A DNA stretch of 10,409 nucleotides from Bifidobacteriaceae bacterium (GTDB taxonomy: Bacteria > Actinomycetota > Actinomycetes > Actinomycetales > WQXJ01): assembly GCA_031278675.1 (NCBI GenBank), contig JAITJY010000283.1:1-10409 (forward strand), given 5' to 3'. The stretch's first letter is position 1, and each line of letters starts with the position of its first letter. Below the pieces are notes generated by a model. It was not told the DNA's origin and did not search any database. It was given only the letters and a program-made list of their open reading frames with translations. This document shows positions 1-6,417 of the stretch, one piece after another. The translations under genes were made by a program, and so were the position numbers.

Positions 1-1217
1 CCCGATGCCGTCCCCCCAGCGCCCTGCCCCGCCCCGGCCGCCACCCCGGGCCCCTTGCGGCCCGCGCGGCGCTGAGCGCTAACCCGACCGCCCCGGGCGC
101 CCTGTGCTGCATCAACGCCGTCCGCGCCCAACGCGCCCTGAGGGGCCGCGGCAGCAGGCCCGGGCACACTGGCCGCAGCAGCGGCCTCAGCCGACGCGCC
201 GACCCCGACAACCCCCGCCCAGCCCGCAACCGGCGCCGCCCACGGGTCCGCAGCAGGCCCGGGCACACTGGCCGCAGCAGCGGCCGACGGGTCCGCGCCG
301 CCAACCCCGCGCGACTCGGGGGCGGGAGAGGCTACGGCATCGAGCGGAGGCGGGACGGCGGCATCGGGCTTGGGGGTGGACGGCTGGGGGTCGTAGGGGG
401 CTGGGCGCCAAAAGACGAAGGTGTTCTCGCCGCGCTCGGCGGTGTCGGCGGTGATGGCCGTGACTGCGGCGCGTTCCACGCCGATCAGGCAGGCGGCGGT
501 CGCATCCGGGTCGCTGACCGTGGCGGAGGCCGCAAGAAAGATAGGGTCCGCGCCATAATGGGCGGCGATCCGGCGCAACCGGCGCATCACCCAAGCGACG
601 TGGGCGCCCAGAACGCCGCGGTAAGCGTGCAACTCGTCCACGATCACGTAACTGAGGCCGCGGAGCAGACCAGCCCAACGCGGATGCGTCTCCAGGAACG
701 AAAAATGCAGGAAATCGGGGTTCGTGGCAATGATGTCGGCGTGGGACTGGAGATAGCGCCGCGACTCGGGCGGGGTGTCGCCGTCGCAGGTCGCAGCGGT
801 CAGACCGGTCACATCTGCGGCGCGGAACAGCGCCTCCAGACCGGCGAGTTGATCCGCAGCGAGCGCCTTGGTAGGCGCCAGGTAGAGCGCGGCCGGACGA
901 GTCCGCCGTTCCTTGATTCGCCCCAGATGGTAAGGCGCATCGAGGGCAGTGAGGACCGGTGTCCAAAGCGCCAACGACTTGCCAGAACCAGTCGATGTGG
1001 CGATCACCGTGTGCCCCGCCCGCGCTGCGTTCATCGCGGCGACCTGATGCGCCCAGGGCTGCTCAATCCCGAGGCGTTCGTATCCTTGTTCGATCCAATC
1101 GGGGGTCCATTCCGGCCACGCGGCGCGCTGGCCCGCCCGCCGCTGCGTGCGCGCTAGGTGCGTGATGCAGCGGGCACGCTCATCCGGATCGCGCAACGCA
1201 GCCAGCAGTTGGTTCAC
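1..1217 (-). CDS. YprA-type DEAD/DEAH-box helicase, N-terminal 405 codons (runs off left edge)
   Basis: ATP-dependent superfamily 2 helicase, likely acting on DNA or RNA in the cytoplasm. The reading frame is open from a GTG at 1217 to base 1, so the second RecA domain and C-terminus are missing. Visible motifs in order: Q-motif region ERLGIEQPWAHQ (residues 47-58), Walker A ATSTGSGKS (73-81), motif Ia PTKAL (115-119), motif II DELH in VIVDELHAYRGVLGAHVAW (191-209), and motif III SAT (231-233). The DELHxYRGxxGxHV signature is typical of the YprA/DUF1998-associated helicases of actinobacteria. After TFVFWRPA (266-273), about 130 residues are Ala/Pro/Gly-rich with no domain signature; in relatives a short loop sits here before RecA domain 2. 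The GTG start was chosen because an in-frame TAG lies only 12 codons upstream (1251-1253) and the N-terminus then has family-like length. The Shine-Dalgarno is weak. Family assignment is firm; start is less sure. Confidence 0.9.
   Translation of the reverse strand, partial: MNQLLAALRDPDERARCITHLARTQRRAGQRAAWPEWTPDWIEQGYERLGIEQPWAHQVAAMNAARAGHTVIATSTGSGKSLALWTPVLTALDAPYHLGRIKERRTRPAALYLAPTKALAADQLAGLEALFRAADVTGLTAATCDGDTPPESRRYLQSHADIIATNPDFLHFSFLETHPRWAGLLRGLSYVIVDELHAYRGVLGAHVAWVMRRLRRIAAHYGADPIFLAASATVSDPDATAACLIGVERAAVTAITADTAERGENTFVFWRPAPYDPQPSTPKPDAAVPPPLDAVASPAPESRGVGGADPSAAAAASVPGPAADPWAAPVAGWAGVVGVGASAEAAAAASVPGPAAAAPQGALGADGVDAAQGARGGRVSAQRRAGRKGPGVAAGAGQGAGGTAS
151..285. repeat. 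36-bp direct repeat pair inside the helicase linker
   Basis: Two identical 36-base copies lie at 151-186 and 250-285. They start 99 bases apart, exactly 33 codons, so the duplication is in frame. On the minus strand both encode the same Ala-rich peptide containing AAAAASVPGPAA. The surrounding linker is also biased, so this looks like expansion of a low-complexity spacer rather than a mobile element. Confidence 0.85.
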
Positions 1218-1385
1218 CTTCCAATGGTCGCGCGCCGGGTGCCAGATGCGCTACCCCGTTCGCGCACAGCGCGGCCGCTCCCAGCGGCATAGCCCGCAGC
1301 CCGATGCCGCCGCAGCCCCTCCCAGCCACGCCGACGCGCTGGGGGCGGCCTCGGCCGCTAGCTGGGTCTTCAGCCGTCGCCGAAC

Positions 1386-1419
1386 GGACCTTCCGGTGGG
1401 CAGTCCGTTGGAAGGGTCC
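1386..1419 (-). terminator. Inverted repeat just after the 142-residue ORF, possible terminator
   Basis: GGACCTTCC (1386-1394) pairs with GGAAGGGTCC (1410-1419), with one bulged base and a 15-base loop. It begins four bases beyond the minus-strand stop codon at 1424-1426, where a terminator would sit. No U-tract follows on the minus strand, so it would not be a canonical intrinsic terminator. It lies in the 206-base gap before the helicase start, in which I see no other clear signal. Confidence 0.35.
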
Positions 1420-1423
1420 TGCT

Positions 1424-1852
1424 CTACTCCGCCCACAACTCCCCTACCGGCCGCGCCACGCCGTCCTGCCCCATCCACATTGCCTGTCCACCTTCCGCGC
1501 GCGGAGTCAACACGACCGTCTGCCCGTTGACCACTACCTCAGGCCACGGTCTGCCGCTGCGATCAATGACCTCGTCCTGCAGGTAGTCGGCAAAAGACAC
1601 CTTGGCCCTAACTAGATCCGGTCCGAATTCGATCCGCCTTCTGTTGTCGCCAACTATCAGCAACACCTGGGCTTCACCCGGCTCAGGCGATGCTATCCAG
1701 GCACCCAAGTTTGGTGGAAGCTCATTTGGCCTGTTTAGATCCACGAGTTCCAGAGGCGGCAGCCACTGGCGAACCGGCACGAAGTCAGCCAACACCAAGT
1801 CCAGTGCGCTTTTAGCGTTGGAAAACCCTACGGGTTCGTCGGTGCGTTTCAA
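1424..1852 (-). CDS. Unrecognised 142-residue protein with atypical codon use
   Basis: I do not recognise the family. The frame runs from a TTG at 1852 to TAG at 1424-1426. The protein looks globular and soluble: no signal peptide, no membrane segment, an early VPVRQWLPPLELVDL segment and a C-terminal beta-rich stretch (VVVNGQTVVL). It is preferred over overlapping frames because its composition is balanced, whereas the others are Arg/Pro/Ser-rich. The start is uncertain. A TGA lies four codons upstream in frame. The TTG has a poor Shine-Dalgarno (AAGGA about 12 bases away, or GAG closer). An ATG at 1878 in another frame reads only nine codons before a TGA that overlaps the TTG, so a single-base frameshift at the 5' end is possible. 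Codons such as AGG, AGA, ATA and CTA are frequent here and rare in neighbouring genes, which suggests horizontal acquisition. It lies 43 bases downstream of the broken exported-protein gene, in the same orientation. Confidence 0.6.
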   Translation of the reverse strand: MKRTDEPVGFSNAKSALDLVLADFVPVRQWLPPLELVDLNRPNELPPNLGAWIASPEPGEAQVLLIVGDNRRRIEFGPDLVRAKVSFADYLQDEVIDRSGRPWPEVVVNGQTVVLTPRAEGGQAMWMGQDGVARPVGELWAE

Positions 1853-1895
1853 AGCAAGCTCTCATCCTTGACAGACATGGGAGGCGCGAAGGGTG

Positions 1896-2300
1896 CTAAG
1901 CGATCACGCATGAGAATGAAAACTGCAATTGATCCTTTCCCTTCGTGGCTGTTCCAGAGAGATTGAAATTGTAGCCCGAGTATGTCGAGGCAGTAGTTGC
2001 ATCGACTGAGCCATGTGGAGCGTAAGACTGGGTCTTTTCATCGTACTTCTTGTTGCCGACGTAGACATAGACATGGTACGTGACAGTGCCAGAAATCTTG
2101 GGCTAAAACCCCCAGGCGATAGACTTGCCGCGTCCAGCTTGCTGGGCGGAGACAGAACCTCCGTCGGCCAGCGTGAATGTCTAGTTCGGCGAGCATTTTT
2201 CTCTCGGGGCAAATGTGACAGACTGAGCGCATGCGGAGGCGGACGCAGCGAGGAGCAGCGCCACACCGAATGCGATTGCACGGCTTCGTGTGCGAGTCAT
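1896..2300 (-). pseudogene. Small exported protein with two in-frame TAG codons
   Basis: From ATG at 2298-2300 one frame runs 135 codons to a TAG at 1896-1898 and is interrupted only by TAG at codon 40 (2181-2183) and codon 66 (2103-2105). The start has a good Shine-Dalgarno (AAAGGA, 7-base spacer). The first residues, MTRTRSRAIAFGVALLLAAS, form a clear signal peptide, followed by ASACAQS: either signal peptidase I cleavage or a weak lipobox at Cys24. The segments on either side of each TAG look like one continuous secreted beta-rich protein: TFTLADGGSVSAQQ between them, then SGTVTYHVYVYVG and YNFNLSGTATKGKDQLQFSF after the second. Cysteines are at 24, 36 and 131. Both TAGs differ by one C-to-T change from CAG. 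No frameshift is needed across 405 bases, so decay is recent or the ambers are read through. The family is not recognised. Confidence 0.65.
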
Positions 2301-2307
2301 TTCCGTG

Positions 2308-2313
2308 TCCTTT
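2308..2313 (-). promoter_or_regulatory. Ribosome binding site of the amber-interrupted exported-protein gene
   Basis: AAAGGA on the minus strand lies seven bases before the ATG at 2298-2300. It matters because it selects the frame that encodes a signal peptide over the overlapping minus-strand ORF starting at 2316, and over a plus-strand ORF through the same bases. Confidence 0.6.
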
Positions 2314-2642
2314 CATCTTTGAAGCAAACTACTTGCGCGAACGATTAACCAGGCCGCGCGTCACGAGGCCTTTAGGCCTTCAGCCTGGGACTCTTTGATG
2401 TGGCGAGTCAAGGGCCCCGAGCCTGCGGCCATGCCTGTCCAACGCCGCGCCGGGGGTACGCTCCACGGAGCAGGCGGGCGGCCCCCCCGCCGGGCTCTTG
2501 GCAGAGTCCGCTGGTTGGGATTGCGGGGTGTCGCCGCGCCAGCTGCGACAAGCGGCCAGCCTCAAGGCCGCTGCGCGCGGCAAAAGAAAGGGGGCTCCGC
2601 TGCCAGGCGCCCGGCGCCGCTGAGGCCCGGGAAGCCGCCCGC

Positions 2643-2671
2643 GTGGCCCTCTTCGGGGAGTTGAGGGCCAC
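2643..2671 (-). terminator. Perfect 9-bp hairpin about 100 bases past the membrane-protein gene
   Basis: GTGGCCCTC (2643-2651) and GAGGGCCAC (2663-2671) are perfect inverted copies around an 11-base loop. On the minus strand the hairpin forms about 100 bases after the stop codon of the membrane-protein gene. No U-tract follows, as is common for actinobacterial terminator-like hairpins. A role in transcript stability is equally possible. Confidence 0.4.
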
Positions 2672-2772
2672 CGCTGAGGCTGAGGTGGCGCGGTTCGCCG
2701 GGGCGGTAGTAGTGCTCAACCTCAAATGCGAAGAGCCCGCATCTGGGCAGGGTCAGTGCTGAGCTGTGCCCG

Positions 2773-5388
2773 TCACGTTACGGCGACCGCTTGGTCTTCC
2801 TCGCTCCAGCCATCTGGCCACTCGTCGACGCTCTCCCGGGTTTCCCAGTCCTCCCAGTCTTCCAACTCTTCGAGTTCCTGTTCCCAGTCCTCCCAGTCAT
2901 CCCAGTCCTCGTAATCGTCGTAGGAATCGCCGTACCCATCGTAGAATGAACCAAAACTTTCGGCGAGGACCGCGTATCCAACGCCCGCAATGCCGATCCA
3001 GGCGAGGCTGCTGCCCAGCGTCGAGACATACCACTTACCATCGCCGTCTTTGATTGCGGTCACGCCAATCAACTCACCGAAATCCGGTAGGCTCGCAAGC
3101 TGATCCACCCCCGTCTCCTCCATCATCTGCGCCAGGGCCTCGTCGCAGACCTCCTCCACGCCGAAGCTGCCCAAGTCCAGCAGTAGGCATTGCCCGTCCC
3201 AATCGGCAACGATGGATTCACCCGCGTAGTTGTATTCGAACTCGAATTCACCTTCGGCTGGTACTCGGAGCACGCCATTACCCATCGTTTCGCCATATCC
3301 GTCGACCACCAAAATATCGTAAGTGATTTCCTGGCTACTGATCTGGTCAACCGTCACCGCAAGGCCGTATCCGTCACCGGCAAACACGAACTCCCAGTTT
3401 GAATCTTCACGCGCTAGTTCCAGATTGGTCGCATAGGCGAAGCTGGCAATAAACCGGTCCATCACCAGCGTGGCATAAGACCCATTATTGGCCGTTTCGG
3501 TGGCCGTGAATTCGCTTATCCCCAACTCAGATAAGCTGTAGGCCAAGTCATCTGATTCAATAGCCGGGCCGTAGATGGCAAGGAAGCGCGATTCGGCGGT
3601 CGGTAGGGCCTTCGCCAATTCCCGGAGATCTCCCGTGGCGGCCATCTTGTTGAACGCCTCACGGAACTCGCCGACTGCGGCTTCGGGTGTTGTGGCACCC
3701 TTCTTTTGGTCCGCCGGGATCACGTCGCCCAGCGCCGAGTTCGACAGGCCCGCTTCCTCATAGAGATATTGCGCTGCCGTCAAGCTGAGCGAAGTGAACC
3801 ATTTACCGTCCTCTTTGACTGTCACCAGGAATATGTCGGAGACATAGGCCTCTGCGGCTAATTCGCTGATCCCCAAGGTAATGGGCAACGCTTCTTGGAG
3901 TTCGTCGCGTATTTCGGAGCGGGTCATGCCGATATCTCCTAGACCGAGGGATGCGGTGTCATCCAGCAATTCGACTAGGGCGTCCGCCAGCTTGTCGTAA
4001 TCAGCGTCAATGGTGACGCTTCCCTCAGTTATAGCGGTGCGTTCGACGTCAGTGGCGAGTGGCTCGCTGACAATCTCCAAATCGGCGAATTTGATGGACA
4101 TCGCGTCCATCGCGGATTCGAACGCCTTCATGTTGGCTTGTTCCCCGTAGTCGATTTCGCCCACCAAGTTCGCGGTGGTTTCCATAAGCGCCTGGGCGAT
4201 GGTTTGTTCGGACGGCGCGACATGACCCGCCGCCTTGAGCAAGTTGAAGTCGGCGAGGTCGTTCAACATGACCTCCACGGCCTCGACGGGGCTGGCGGCC
4301 CCGCCGGATGATCCCAGAGCAGTCAACGCCCAGATGCCACCGCCGCCACCCACCACGGCCACGGCCGTGACCGCAGCGATCAGGACTCCGCGCCGCTTCT
4401 TCTTGGGAGGTTCCGCCGGCGGCACTTGGAACCCGCCGCTGAATCCGGCCGCCGCATATTGGCTGTTCGGATCCAACTGGCTGGGCGGGCCAAATGGATC
4501 CTGCCCGCCCTGAATGTATGGCCCGCCCTGAAGGTACGGCTCACCAAACGAGCCTGGCCCGCCCTCGGGGTACGGGCCGCCTAGCTGGGGCGGTGCACCA
4601 AACGAACCAGGCCCACCTTGGGCGTATGGCCCGCCCGGCTGGGGCGGCGCACCAAACGAACCAGGCCCGCCCTGAGCGGACGGCCTGCCCGGGGCGCCCT
4701 CGGGGTACGGGCCGCCCTGCGGGTACGGTTCACCAAACGAGCCTGGGGCGCCCGGGGCGCCTTGGGCGTAGGGGCCGCCCGGGGACGGTGATCCCGGTGG
4801 GGCGAACTGTCCCTGTGCACCGGGAGTCTGCTGATACGGGCCGGGGGCGCCGAGCGCCCCGAAGCTCGGTCCCGCGCCCTGGACGGGGCCTGGCGCAGCG
4901 CCCTCCCAGGCGGAGCCAAGCGGGATTGGACCCGAATAGGGTTGACCCACTCCGCTCGCGCCAGTAGGCGCGTACTGCGGACCCGGGCCAAACTGCGGAC
5001 CCGGACCAAACTGCGGACCAGACGCGGGCGGCGCCTGAGGGAATGATCCAGCCGGACCCTGCCCCCACTGGTCCCCTGCGGAGCCTGGGGGCGCGGCGGG
5101 GGGCGAGGAGACGGCATCGTACGGGGGCTGACTCGGGAAGTAGCCGGGCGCACCCTGGCCCTGCCCCGGACCCTGCCCCGGACCCTGGTTGGGATAATAC
5201 GGGGCCCCTGGCGCGTTCATGGCCGGGGGCGGATAGTAGCCCGAGGCCGCCGGATCGCCCGGCCAAGCGCCCGGGCCGGGCGTGGGCGCACCGCCGGGAT
5301 TGGTACCGGGACCGTAGCCGCCGGGGGGAGAGAACGGGCCGGGATTCTGGGGCTCGCCCGGATCACCGGGCGTGTGGGGACTGGACAT
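2773..5388 (-). CDS. Single-pass membrane protein: Pro/Gly-rich N-terminus, duplicated extracytoplasmic domain, Asp/Trp-rich tail
   Basis: No named family recognised; 871 residues. Residues 1-328 are disordered and rich in Pro, Gly, Gln and Tyr, with 18-residue repeats at about 213-304. KKKRR (329-333) precedes one hydrophobic segment (334-358), so by the positive-inside rule the N-terminus is cytoplasmic and the rest outside. The external part looks like two copies of one domain. Each opens with a P-x-x-AV helix (SPVEAVEVML at 366; TPEAAVGEFREAF at 567) and closes with a DGKW strand (DGKWFTS at 527; DGKWYVS at 784). The only two cysteines, 734 and 748, could form a disulfide. Residues 820-864 are extremely acidic with DWED/DWEE-like repeats. 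A hydrophobic stretch at 795-809 could be a second membrane pass but is short and aligns with the last helix of copy one. Start: ATG at 5386-5388 with GGAGG six bases upstream; a TTGACA hexamer lies at 5423-5428 on the minus strand, without a good -10. A cell-envelope or sensory role is inference only. Confidence 0.9.
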   Translation of the reverse strand: MSSPHTPGDPGEPQNPGPFSPPGGYGPGTNPGGAPTPGPGAWPGDPAASGYYPPPAMNAPGAPYYPNQGPGQGPGQGQGAPGYFPSQPPYDAVSSPPAAPPGSAGDQWGQGPAGSFPQAPPASGPQFGPGPQFGPGPQYAPTGASGVGQPYSGPIPLGSAWEGAAPGPVQGAGPSFGALGAPGPYQQTPGAQGQFAPPGSPSPGGPYAQGAPGAPGSFGEPYPQGGPYPEGAPGRPSAQGGPGSFGAPPQPGGPYAQGGPGSFGAPPQLGGPYPEGGPGSFGEPYLQGGPYIQGGQDPFGPPSQLDPNSQYAAAGFSGGFQVPPAEPPKKKRRGVLIAAVTAVAVVGGGGGIWALTALGSSGGAASPVEAVEVMLNDLADFNLLKAAGHVAPSEQTIAQALMETTANLVGEIDYGEQANMKAFESAMDAMSIKFADLEIVSEPLATDVERTAITEGSVTIDADYDKLADALVELLDDTASLGLGDIGMTRSEIRDELQEALPITLGISELAAEAYVSDIFLVTVKEDGKWFTSLSLTAAQYLYEEAGLSNSALGDVIPADQKKGATTPEAAVGEFREAFNKMAATGDLRELAKALPTAESRFLAIYGPAIESDDLAYSLSELGISEFTATETANNGSYATLVMDRFIASFAYATNLELAREDSNWEFVFAGDGYGLAVTVDQISSQEITYDILVVDGYGETMGNGVLRVPAEGEFEFEYNYAGESIVADWDGQCLLLDLGSFGVEEVCDEALAQMMEETGVDQLASLPDFGELIGVTAIKDGDGKWYVSTLGSSLAWIGIAGVGYAVLAESFGSFYDGYGDSYDDYEDWDDWEDWEQELEELEDWEDWETRESVDEWPDGWSEEDQAVAVT
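2842..2919 (-). repeat. Short Asp-Trp-Glu codon repeats in the membrane-protein tail
   Basis: On the plus strand this stretch is built of repeated TCCCAGTCC/TCCCAGTCT-like units. On the minus strand they encode DWEDWDDWEDWE and a second DWEDWE (residues about 824-849), separated by EQELEELE. The nine-base unit keeps frame, which fits slippage-driven expansion under selection for an acidic, aromatic tail. Confidence 0.75.
4477..4752 (-). repeat. 54-bp (18-residue) tandem repeats in the cytoplasmic region of the membrane protein
   Basis: Three near-identical 54-base units occupy about 4510-4671. They encode GGPGSFGAPPQPGGPYAQ and variants (residues 240-293). A partial unit follows (294-304), and a more degenerate copy precedes at residues 213-230. 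The accaaacga sequence recurs at 54-base intervals (4542, 4596, 4650), which shows the period directly. The repeats are Gly/Pro/Tyr/Phe-rich and probably disordered. Confidence 0.8.
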
Positions 5389-5682
5389 TTGGCGCCTCCG
5401 TGCATTCGGTATATCCGCGATGTGTCAAGAAGTCTTCCCTTTTTCGGCGCGCTGAGCAACTGGGGTGGGGGTAGAGATGGGGAAAGTCGGGCGGGGGCGG
5501 GTCGGCGAAGGCGGCGGTGTGCAACAATGCCGCTAGAAACGTCGTGCCCCGCCACGATGCCGCGCAGGTCGGCCGCGCTTGTCTGGCCACCCGGTCAGGT
5601 GACGGTTAGCCGCGCTTGTCGGGCCACCCGGGCGGGCCCAACGGCGAATCTGTAGGAACAACTAAACGGGAGGGAGCAGGCG
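5389..5682. other. Divergent spacer with a 22-bp direct repeat pair
   Basis: This 294-base spacer separates two divergent genes, so it should hold promoters in both directions. On the minus side TTGACA lies at 5423-5428, followed by GGATATACCG, but the spacing does not give a standard -35/-10 pair. Nearer the reductase gene, 22-base direct repeats at 5573-5594 and 5610-5631 differ at one base (5584 against 5621) and start 37 bases apart. They could be paired binding sites for a regulator of the reductase gene. No ORF here is convincing. Confidence 0.5.
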
Positions 5683-6417
5683 ATGCGTACTGCAGTGGTC
5701 ACCGGGGCATCGAGTGGGATTGGCGCGGCTAGCGCCAGGGCTTTGGTCGCCGACGGTTGGCGGGTGGTCGCGGCGGCGCGGCGGATGGACCGGATCGAAG
5801 CGCTGGTCGCCGAGTTGGCGCCGAACGGGATAGGCCACTTCCTGGATGTGACCGACCAACCGTCCGTCGATGCGCTAGCCGCCGCAGTGGACCGATGCGA
5901 CCTGCTGGTCAACAACGCGGGCGGCGCCCACGGGCTGAAACGGATCGACGCGGCAGATCCTGCCGAATGGGACTGGATGTTCCAAGCCAACGTGCTCGGC
6001 ACTGTGCGTGTGACAAAAGCGCTGCTTCCGAAGCTGTTGGCGGCGCCTGCGGGGCTGATCATCAACATTGTCTCGATCGCTGGGCACTATCCCTACGCCG
6101 GCGGCGGCGGCTACAACGCCGCCAAGTTCGGCGAGCGCGCCCTGACCGGCGTTTTGCATCACGAGTTGGCCGGCACTCCCGTCCGCGTCACCGAGATTGA
6201 CCCGGGTTTGGTTACCACCGAGTTCTCGTTGGTCCGCTTCGGCGGCGACCAGGCTGCAGCCGACGCAGTCTATGACGGGGTTGAGCCCCTCACCGCGCCC
6301 GATGTCGCCGAAGCCATCCGTTGGGTGGCCGCGCAGCCCGCCCACGTCAACATTGACTCGCTGATGATCACTTCCCGCGACCAGGTTGGGCCGAACAAGG
6401 TACCGCTCGCCCGATGA
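5683..6417 (+). CDS. Short-chain dehydrogenase/reductase (classical SDR), NADP-preferring
   Basis: NAD(P)-dependent oxidoreductase of 244 residues, a normal length for a classical SDR, with a Rossmann fold. Visible motifs: cofactor-binding TGASSGIG (7-14), NNAG (77-80), Asn103 in the N-V-L-G segment, Ser131 in NIVSIAG, and the active-site pair Tyr144 and Lys148 in YNAAKFG. DPG at 173-175 is also family-typical. AARR at 31-34, after the second beta strand, favours NADP(H) over NAD(H). The overall pattern resembles the YdfG-like group (3-hydroxy acid or malonic semialdehyde reductases), but the substrate cannot be read from sequence. The ATG is preceded by a purine-rich GGGAGGGAG/AGCAGG stretch at 5668-5680. 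Stop is TGA. It is followed by a 185-base gap before topA, so probably a separate transcript. Confidence 0.9.
   Translation: MRTAVVTGASSGIGAASARALVADGWRVVAAARRMDRIEALVAELAPNGIGHFLDVTDQPSVDALAAAVDRCDLLVNNAGGAHGLKRIDAADPAEWDWMFQANVLGTVRVTKALLPKLLAAPAGLIINIVSIAGHYPYAGGGGYNAAKFGERALTGVLHHELAGTPVRVTEIDPGLVTTEFSLVRFGGDQAAADAVYDGVEPLTAPDVAEAIRWVAAQPAHVNIDSLMITSRDQVGPNKVPLAR

Larger units (their letters stand above)
2301..2772. other. Gene-free stretch rich in hairpins
   Basis: This 472-base gap lies between the end of the membrane-protein gene and the start of the exported-protein gene, both on the minus strand. The short ORFs here are Arg/Pro/Ala-rich and read equally well in several frames, so I accept none. 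Visible structures are two AGGCCT copies around TT (2366-2379), a bulged hairpin GAGC-GGCGG with CCGCC-GCTC (2468-2497), AGCGGCC with GGCCGCT (2551-2572), and the 9-bp hairpin at 2643-2671. It may be a terminator region, an untranslated leader or a decayed element. I see no insertion-sequence ends or transposase fragments. Confidence 0.5.

Noticed and set aside
187..966. 259-codon minus-strand ORF overlapping the helicase
   Set aside because: It is out of frame with the helicase motifs (Walker A, DELH, SAT), which lie in a different minus frame that stays open to the window edge. Its translation is Arg/Pro/Cys-rich and low complexity.
1251..1478. 75-codon minus-strand ORF joined to the helicase frame through one TAG
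   Set aside because: I considered whether the helicase begins further upstream by amber read-through. The upstream translation is low complexity, overlaps the 142-residue ORF, and the helicase already has a family-like N-terminus from GTG 1217.
2038..2316. Overlapping minus-strand ORFs at 2038-2316 and 1904-2281
   Set aside because: They are open only because the adjacent true frame excludes stops. Both are rich in Arg, Ser, His and Cys with no signal peptide or domain signature.
2013..2348. 111-codon plus-strand ORF with a hydrophobic start
   Set aside because: It is antisense to the exported-protein gene, lacks a good Shine-Dalgarno and has a Cys/Arg/Ser-rich C-terminus. The minus frame has a ribosome binding site, signal peptide and better composition.
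2380..2762. Plus- and minus-strand ORFs of 67-120 codons in the gene-free stretch
   Set aside because: Several frames are open at once, as expected at this GC. None has a ribosome binding site, a domain motif or balanced composition.
4477..4752. CRISPR-like array from regular 54-base spacing
   Set aside because: Units are contiguous and coding in frame, with no unique spacers and no cas genes.
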